Positions 56,979-64,000 of a stretch of DNA of 64,000 nucleotides are shown here, piece after piece (the first letter of the stretch is position 1; each line of letters starts with the position of its first letter). The notes below the pieces were generated by a model, which worked only from the letters and a program-made list of their open reading frames with translations, searched no databases and was not told the DNA's origin. The position numbers were made by a program, and so were the translations under genes. This DNA comes from Zizania palustris (lineage: Eukaryota; Streptophyta; Magnoliopsida; Poales; Poaceae): the NCBI GenBank assembly GCA_019279435.1, contig JAAALK010000287.1:69319144-69383143 (forward strand). The letters run 5' to 3'.

Positions 56979-58623
56979 ATGAGAGGAGAAGTGGTTTTAG
57001 TGGTTGCTTTGAGTGTGGCAACACTTCTCATATCAAGGCAAATTGCCCGAAACTCAAGAAGAGAGATGAGAGTGAGCGCCCCAAATACCACAAGAAGGAG
57101 AGGAAACCCTTTGTGAAGGGCAAGCGCGGCAAGGTGGCTAAGAGAGTAGCCAAAACTGCTTCCAGAGCATTTGTTGCTGCTCTCAGCGACATCGACACTT
57201 ACTCAACTGAGGAGTCGAGCTCTGAGGAGGAGGAGTCCCCAAGGAAAGAGGAGAAGAAGGACAAGAAGGGACGAGATTTCACCGGCCTTTGCTTCATGGC
57301 CGACAGCGATCACAGCGGCGATGAGCTTGACTCATCTGAGGTACCTCTATCCTATGACCAGCTTTCAATTAAATTAGATGAGCTGAATGAAGTAGTTCTT
57401 GGTCAGGATAGATTACTTGTACAAGCCGCTAGAGAAAGAAAATACCTTAGACTTAGGCTAGAATCTGTGTCTACTGATTATGCCATGCTTAAGTCTAGGG
57501 TTAATGATGCTGAATGTGAATCTTGTACTGTTGTCATGGGTGAGCTTGCTCAGTTGCGTTCTGTACATGCTCAAACTCTATCTGAGCTTGAGACTGCACA
57601 GAAGCAGATTTTGGTGGTTGATTCTAGACCTCATGATATAATTGAATGCATGAACTGTTCTTTATTACGTGAGAGCATTAATTTACGTGATAAGCATGTT
57701 CATGATTTAGAGGCTAGATTGGAGAGGGTCGGTAGTTCTAAGGATGTGCAGTCTATGTGTGACACTTGCATAACCCTTAAGGATCAGCTAGGCACTGTTA
57801 GAGAGCGAGCTGAAAACCTTATGACTGAAAATGAGTACCTTCTTTCTGTGGTGAACAAATGCACTGAGGGGAAGGGTAGGATGGATTTACTCTTGGCCAA
57901 GACCAAGATGTGTGCTGACAGAGCAGGGTTAGCTCTAGGTTTGGGTTTTGAGAGGATTCTTTCAGATAATGGGAACAAAACTGTTTTTACCTCACCCACT
58001 ACCCTAGAGAAAGAGAGAGCTCTGTTAGACACTCCATCAGCCAAAAAGCCTACCCGAACTCAAAAGAAAACAACTCCTCCTGCCAAGAAAATCCCTCCCA
58101 AGAAAACCACTCAGCAGAAGCCCAAGGAGCCAGTGAGAGTTGCTCCTATGACCCATGAGAGTGCCCCTATGAGAGTTTTTCATTGTTCCTACTGTCAGCG
58201 GGCAGGTCATTTGATTGGGTTCTGTTTTCGTCGCATCAAGGATGAGCGACGCTCTCAGGCGATGAGTTTCTAGGATATGCATTACCCATCTTTAGGTATG
58301 CATGAGTCTAAGTTTTACTATCATCCTGTTTTGAGGCTCCTCGTGCTTCTCGGAGAGGTTTTGCTCCTCGAGGTGTTCACCATGTTCCATATGGTGGTAG
58401 ACCCCGGGTGAGTAGCTTTGTACCTCATCAGAGTAGGATACCTCGTTATGTTGTTAGATCACAGCATGTAGGTAGACCTCACACTTTGCATCATTCTGAT
58501 TATCCTGTGCGTAGACAGTCTACTTTTACTGTGCCTACTACTCGTATTACTCAGTGCTGGATGCCTCGTCATATTTTCACTCACCCCAGCACTGAGCGAT
58601 CGAGATTTTCTTATCATGTGTAG
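56979..58623 (+). pseudogene. Sirevirus G gag, second part
   Basis: It resumes with ERRSGFSGCFECGNTSHIK, the first knuckle, then the Lys/Ser/Glu region and heptad-rich segment. The second knuckle-like motif (CSYCQRAGHLIGFC) is intact near 58190. A TAG at 58271-58273 and a one-base loss near 58333 break the C-terminal part. It ends at TAG 58621-58623, in frame with pol and at the same place as in Sirevirus A. Confidence 0.9.
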
Positions 58624-61600
58624 GCGGCATATCGAGGCTTGGAGGGCACGTGGATCATGGACTCCGGTTGTTCGCACCATATGACCGGAGATGCAGCATG
58701 GTTCTCCAGCCTCACCACAACCAAGCAAAGGGAACATATCACCTTCGGGAACAATCGAAGGAGTAGAGTGAAAGGTAAAGGTGTGGTAAGAATTAACTCG
58801 AATTTCACTCTCAAAGATGTTGCTTTGGTTGAAAACCTGGGATACAATTTGCTTTCTGTATCTCAGTTGCTAGATGAGGGCTTCGAAGTGCGATTCCATC
58901 GCGATACTTCGCAAGTACTCAATTCTGATGGCGTTGTGGTTTGTAAGATCTTTAGAGTTGGGAGAGTTTTTGGAGCTGATTTTTCCAAGTCATTTGGTTC
59001 TTCTCATTGTCTTGTTGCACATTCTACCTCTGAGCTTTGGAAGTGGCATAGGAGACTAGGGCATATGAGCTTTGAGTTGCTCGCTCGTCTGAGTGCACTA
59101 GGTCTGATCCGAGGATTGTCCAAGCTCAAGTTTGAGAAGAATTTAGTTTGCGCTACTTGTCGACATGGAAAAATGATTGCCGCTTCGCACTTGCCAGTCA
59201 CCACTGTGATGACTGAACAACCCGGAGAACTTCTCCACATGGACACTGTAGGTCCTTCTCGGGTTAGTTCTTTAGGCGGCAAATGGTATGTGCTAGTCAT
59301 TGTCAACGATTTCTCTCGCTACTCTTGGGTCTTCTTTCTTGCCAGCAAGGATGAAGTGTTTTCACACTTTTGGAGCTTGGCTTTGAGACTTTTCACTGAA
59401 CTCCCTGGTGCATTGAAATTCATTCGAAGTGATAATGGCACTGAGTTCAAGAACAGTCTCTTTGTTGATTTTTGCATGGAGCATGGCATAGAACATCAAT
59501 TCTCTGCTCCACGGGTTCCTCAACAAAACGGTGTTGTTGAGAGAAAGAACCGCACTTTGGTTGAGATGGCTAGGACGATGCTCGATGAGCACAGGACTCC
59601 TAGAAAATTCTGGGCTGAGGCCATGAACACTGCTTGTTACATCTCAAACCGAATCTTCTTGCGCTCAATTTTGAATTTGACATCTTATGAGCTACGTTTT
59701 GGGAGACAGCCCAAGGTTACTCATCTTCGAGTTTTTGGCTGTCGTTGTTTTATCCTAAAACGTGGTAATTTGGATAAATTTGAGTCGCGTTTTTCTGACG
59801 GGATCTTTTTGGGGTACACTACACATGGTCATTCTTATCGTGTTTATAATTTGGAGACTAACACTGTCATCGAGTCATGTGATGTGACTTTTGATGAATC
59901 AACCCCCTCTGTTAGTTCTACTCTTGAACAGGCAAATGAACACGATATGGAACAGACCATCTTCAAAGAAGAAGATCCCGGAGAATTCGAGGATGAACCC
60001 CTACTACCCTCGACATCAACCCCCAAAGCCGACCCCACTTCGACCACTTCGGCACAAGGTCCCGAAGCAACTACCTCGACATCGGTCATCTTGGACCACT
60101 CCAATGCACAAGTTGAGGGGGAGACTGCATCCCGCCGCGAGTCTCCACACCATGTTCAAAGGATGCATCCTCTCGAGCAGATCATTGGTGAGCTTGATCA
60201 AAGGGTAACACGTTCTCATGCTCATTTCATTGATTCCACTTTTGTTGCTTCTTTCAAGCCCTTAGATGTTAGTCATGCACTTTCTGATTCTAGTTGGATC
60301 AATGCCATGCATGAGGAACTTGAAAATTTTGAGAGAAATCAAATCTGGACTTTAGTTGATCCTCCACCAAATGTTCATTTCATTGGAACAAAATGGATTT
60401 TCAAAAACAAACAAGGGGAGGATGGGACTATAGTTAGAAACAAGGCTAGACTTGTAGCTCAGGGTTATTCTCAATTAGAAGGGATTGATTTTACTGAAAC
60501 TTTTGCACTTGTTGCTCGTCTTGAGGCCATTAGGATTTTGCTTGCCTTTGCGACATCCCGGGGATTCAAACTCTATCAAATGGATGTCAAAAGTGCTTTT
60601 CTTAATGGTTTCATAGGCGAAGATGTTTATGTAAAACAACCCCCTCGTTTTGAAAACCCCAAATACCCACATAAAGTCCTTAAACTTCATAAGACTCTTT
60701 ATGGACTCAAGCAGGCCCCTCGGTCATGGTATGACATACTTAAGTCTTTTCTGCTTGAGCGGGGGTATTTGATGGGCTCTGTTGATAAAACCCTGTTCAC
60801 TCTCAAGCATGGCAAAGATTTCCTCCTAGTGCAGATTTATGTGGATGATATCATCTTTGGTGGCTCTTCTCATGCTTTGGTTGCCGAGCTTGCAGATGTC
60901 ATGAGCAGGGAGTTCGAGATGTCCATGATGGGCGAACTCACATTTTTCCTTGGTTTGCAAATTAAGCAAAGCAAATAAGGTACCTTCGTCCACCAGACGA
61001 AGTACACCAAGGAACTGCTCAAGAAATTCGACATGGCTGATGCGAAGCCACTCGCCACTCCAATGGCTACATCTGTAGCATTGGATCCTGACGAAGATGG
61101 AGAAGCCGTAGATCAGAAGGAGTTCCGAAGCATGATCGGCTCCCTCCTCTACTTGACTACTACGAGGCCGGACATACACTTCGCAGTGTGTCTGTGCGCT
61201 CATTTTCAGGCTTCACGACGAGCTTCGCACCGCCAAGCGGTAAAGCGCATTCCCAGGTATCTCAAACATACCCTCGAGTTCGGCATTTGGTATTCAGCAT
61301 CTTCCTCTTTGTGTCTTCGAGGTTATTCCGATGCGGATTTTGCTGGGTGTAGGATTGATAGGAAAAGTACCTCTGGTACTTGTCATTTTCTGGGTACATC
61401 CTTGGTTTGCTGGTCTTCCCGCAAATAGTCTAGTGTTGCACAATCGACGGCTGAGGCCGAATATGTTGCTGCAGCTAGCTGTTGCTCTCAGATTTTGTGG
61501 ATGGTTTCCACTTTGCGGGATTTCGGGTTAGATTATAAGAGTGTTCCACTTTTCTGTGATAACACTAGTGCTATTTGTATTGCAAACAACCCGGTTCAGC

Positions 61601-61791
61601 ACTCCAGAACCAAACACATTGATGTGCGATATCATTTTCTCAGAGATCATAATGAGAAGGGTGATATTGAACTTCAATATGTTGATACCCAACACCAGCT
61701 AGCCGATATTTTCACAAAACCTCTCGATGCTTCTTGTTTCGCCTACTTGCGTGGGGAACTTGGTATTTGTCACCCTTACGGCATTTTGTGA
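58624..61791 (+). pseudogene. Sirevirus G pol (protease, integrase, reverse transcriptase, RNase H), two nonsense changes
   Basis: In frame after the gag stop: protease (WIMDSGCSHHMTGD), integrase zinc region (HRRLGHMSFELL, CATCRHGK), core (HMDTVGP, IRSDNGTEFKN, QNGVVERKN), linker, reverse transcriptase with intact YVDD near 60838-60849, and RNase H ending LADIFTKPLDASC before TGA 61789-61791. Only two stops interrupt it: TAA 60976-60978 and TAG 61426-61428. At both, Sirevirus A has a Gln codon (CAA, CAG). Apart from these it is the best-preserved pol in the window. Confidence 0.93.
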
Positions 61792-62921
61792 GGGGGAGCA
61801 GATTTAGATTGGTATGCATATGCTAATTGTGTGTGAAATTGCATTTACATCTTTTGCACTTATATGTCTGATTATAATTCATGAATCATGTCAGCTCAGC
61901 TCTATTTGATATATCTAAAACATTATGTGTATGATTTTTCTTTCCAAAATCAAATCATGCTCACTGCTTAGTCTTGAAATCTAGCATGTTTAGGCAGGTC
62001 TGTTTTAGCTATCTTTTATCTGCCTGATAGCAAGACACCTTTTCTTTGGATGCTAAACAATGCAACTTGAAAAAAATGTATTCATGGATATTCATCAAGT
62101 GTTACACAATTTGATTCACTTAATCAAAATTCCAAAAAAAATCCATGATTTGCATGCTTCAAAGCAAAAAGATCTAGGTGGGTTTATTTGTCGCACTACT
62201 CTATTCTAGACTGCTTACCATTGCACATTGGTCTGAGCTGGAATAGTGTAGTGTATGCCAAAATCACCGCCTTAAGCTTCTGATGGATTTTTGTGCCTAG
62301 GCTTGGCCTGATTGGAAAGTATAAGGTAGACAAACAAATAACCCCTGGCATTATGAAAAGAACAACAACATTCATTGATCATCAAGTTGCTTTTAAATGC
62401 TCCATTTGAACTGGACTTGTCTGTCTACAGTAGAAATTGACTAGCTTTGCGCAGTCCCTGCTTTTTACTTGTCTAGTTTTCTTGATTGAGTGGTGATGCG
62501 TTTATTTCAAAATGACAAAATCACATGTTGTCATCATGTTTTTAGAGACTGTTAAATAGAGTTGAGCACATGATCATTGGTATTAATATTGGCATATTTT
62601 TGCTTTATATGTGTTTGCAACTCTGCCCATTTCAAAGCTCTGCATCTTTTAAATGCTCCTTGATGCTTGCATTGCCAAAGGGGGAGAAATTTGAGTTCTC
62701 TGTTGCAAAGGGGGAAAATTATCTCAGGGGGAGTTTTTATCTTGCAAAGGGGAGATTTGTTGAAGGGGCTTTGACTCTTTTGAAAAGGGGGAGGAAAATT
62801 ATTTTGTCAAGTGACATGATTTGGCTTGTTTCTGAGTTTTTCTGGTCACTTGTGTGCTGAAAATTTTTCAAATTTTCTTGAACTTGAATTTGGTTGTCAA
62901 TGCACTCATCAAGGGGGAGAT
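61792..62921 (+). other. 3' non-coding region of Sirevirus G with multiple polypurine tracts
   Basis: At least five purine blocks lie between about 62684 and 62803 (AAAGGGGGAGAAA, AAAGGGGGAAAA, CAGGGGGAG, AAAGGGGAGA, AAAAGGGGGAGGAAAA). The primary tract AAGGGGGAGAT is at 62911-62921. No envelope-like frame was recognised. Confidence 0.87.
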
Positions 62922-64000
62922 TGAGAAACCAAGGGTTGGTTTCGGAGTCTGTGATGAGTGATTGACATGCTTTTTACCCTCTGTTTCGAAGGGGTCCCTC
63001 CTAAGGGGTTCGGAGGCTGTTTTACCGAAGGGTTCGGTGGGTCTGGTTGCTGCAGCTGTTGCAGCGGAGTGTGCCTATCGGAGGGGTCCGACAGTACACG
63101 ATGATTGACTGTACCGAAGGTATCGGTACTTTGGGCGGTACACCGGAGTGTGTGCCGAAGGTTGTTTACCCGGAGAGGTCTCCGGGGTACTTGATACACT
63201 TGTCTGTTTGTCTGTGGTGCGCAGGGGACTTCGGAGGCGACGGACGGTTCGTAGCAAGTGAACCTAGGTCAAGCGGGAGGCTTGATGCTAGGGGAGCGGG
63301 GAGCTCCATCACGAAGGCTGCGAAGGGATCAAGGTCGGACCTCGGGTCGAGGTGCACTAGGAGAAGGCAGTAAGTGCGGAGCGTGGCTCCGGGTGAAGGT
63401 ACCCCGAGACAAAGTCCTCGGAGGCGAGGCACTTCGAAGGGTACTCCGGAAGGAGTGACTTCGGAGTATGGTGGATCAAGTCCTCAGCAGAGGCAAGGTG
63501 TTCGAAGTATGCTCCGAATGGAGACACTCGAAGGTATACCTGACGAAGGTCTCAGAAGTCGAGGTGCATCGAAGGCATGGTCCGGGTGAGGCTCGTCGAG
63601 GAGTGTGCTCGGGGAGAGACACTGCGACGAAGTGCTCATGGAATGCTTCATGCGGAGGCCTTGGACGAAGGAGGGACTTCGAAGGGTGGTACTCTGAAGG
63701 TGGGGCTTCGGAGTGAAGCAGGCTTCGGAGCAAGGCTGGCTCCGGAGTGAGGATGACTTGTGGTACTTCGGCCATGCATGGCTTCGGTACACGGACTGAC
63801 GGAATTTGAGCTGGGGGAAGCTGTGAAGCCGTGGTGGTCCACTCCGAAGGTGTTGGTGCGAAGGCTCAAGGGCTTTGACGGCTTCGGCTCAAAACCGTCA
63901 CTGTATCGAAGGCTGACTTCGGTGAAGCGAAGGCCATCAGGCTCAAGGCTTCTCACCGAAGCTACCGCACCCCTCGCGTGCGAAGGGGGGCTTCAGAAAG
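62922..64000 (+). repeat. 3' LTR of Sirevirus G, cut by the window edge
   Basis: Starts TGAGAAACCAAGGG. Its 1079 bp match the first half of 42714-44705 with scattered differences, and the remainder is outside the window. Confidence 0.93.

Larger units (their letters stand above)
42714..64000 (+). mobile_element. Sirevirus G (Ty1/copia), complete to the window edge, interrupted by Sirevirus H
   Basis: The 5' LTR is 42714-44705, the primer site 44708-44719, gag 44770-45581 plus 56979-58623, pol 58624-61791, polypurine region 61792-62921, and the 3' LTR runs from 62922 to past 64000. It is the same family as Sirevirus A: gag and pol are closely similar, and the LTRs share start, end and most motifs but are visibly more diverged. 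Without the nested element it would be about 11-12 kb. Confidence 0.92.

Noticed and set aside
1..64000. tRNA, rRNA, CRISPR, riboswitch or bacterial operon features
   Set aside because: None seen. The TGGTATCAGAGC sites are retrotransposon primer sites rather than tRNA genes.

Overview
This is a plant nuclear window, most likely from a grass with a large, transposon-rich genome. The evidence is the left-edge plant gene with spliceosomal introns, plus Sirevirus-type Ty1/copia elements, chromodomain Ty3/gypsy elements and a Tat-lineage gypsy element inserted into one another. No prokaryotic, organellar or viral genes were seen, and the species cannot be fixed from the sequence alone.

Left flank (1-2640). 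The minus strand carries three consecutive coding exons of a VPS55-type endosomal sorting protein (1339-1764) with good splice sites. The remaining exons would lie beyond the left edge. The intron reaching the edge holds a hAT transposase remnant and a possible MITE. The GC-rich stretch 2100-2640 looks like the gene's 5' end.

MULE block (2644-16852). Long terminal inverted repeats of about 560-590 bp enclose a decayed MuDR-type transposase gene (minus strand, one intron), an unidentified two-piece reading frame next to the left inverted repeat, and a fragment of a LINE zf-RVT domain. The transposase is split by Sirevirus A (4499-15353, minus strand, complete, target-site duplication TCCTG).

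Nested block (18285-64000). Chromovirus B (plus strand, LTR 18285-20666) is cut in its gag at 22223 by Sirevirus C (5' LTR 22224-23859). Sirevirus C's gag is split by Tat-lineage gypsy D (24927-41311, minus strand). D in turn contains chromovirus E (29135-37200, minus strand, 5' end lost) and a truncated Sirevirus LTR F (37201-38645). Just after its gag, C is cut again by Sirevirus G (42714 to beyond the right edge, plus strand). G's gag is split by Sirevirus H (45587-56973, plus strand, complete, duplication ACGGG). The nesting gives a relative order: B, then C, then D and G, then E/F inside D and H inside G.

How the genes work. The retroelement genes encode Gag, aspartic protease, integrase, reverse transcriptase and RNase H, but every copy visible here carries stops, frameshifts or active-site changes. 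The Tat element also carries an antisense gene (25915-29101) with its own TATA box and three apparent introns. Recurrent non-coding signals include initiator-Met-type primer sites, multiple polypurine tracts before the Sirevirus 3' LTRs, a conserved hairpin with an E2F-like core in three Sirevirus LTR families, and dense CTTCGAAG-type repeats in the LTRs.
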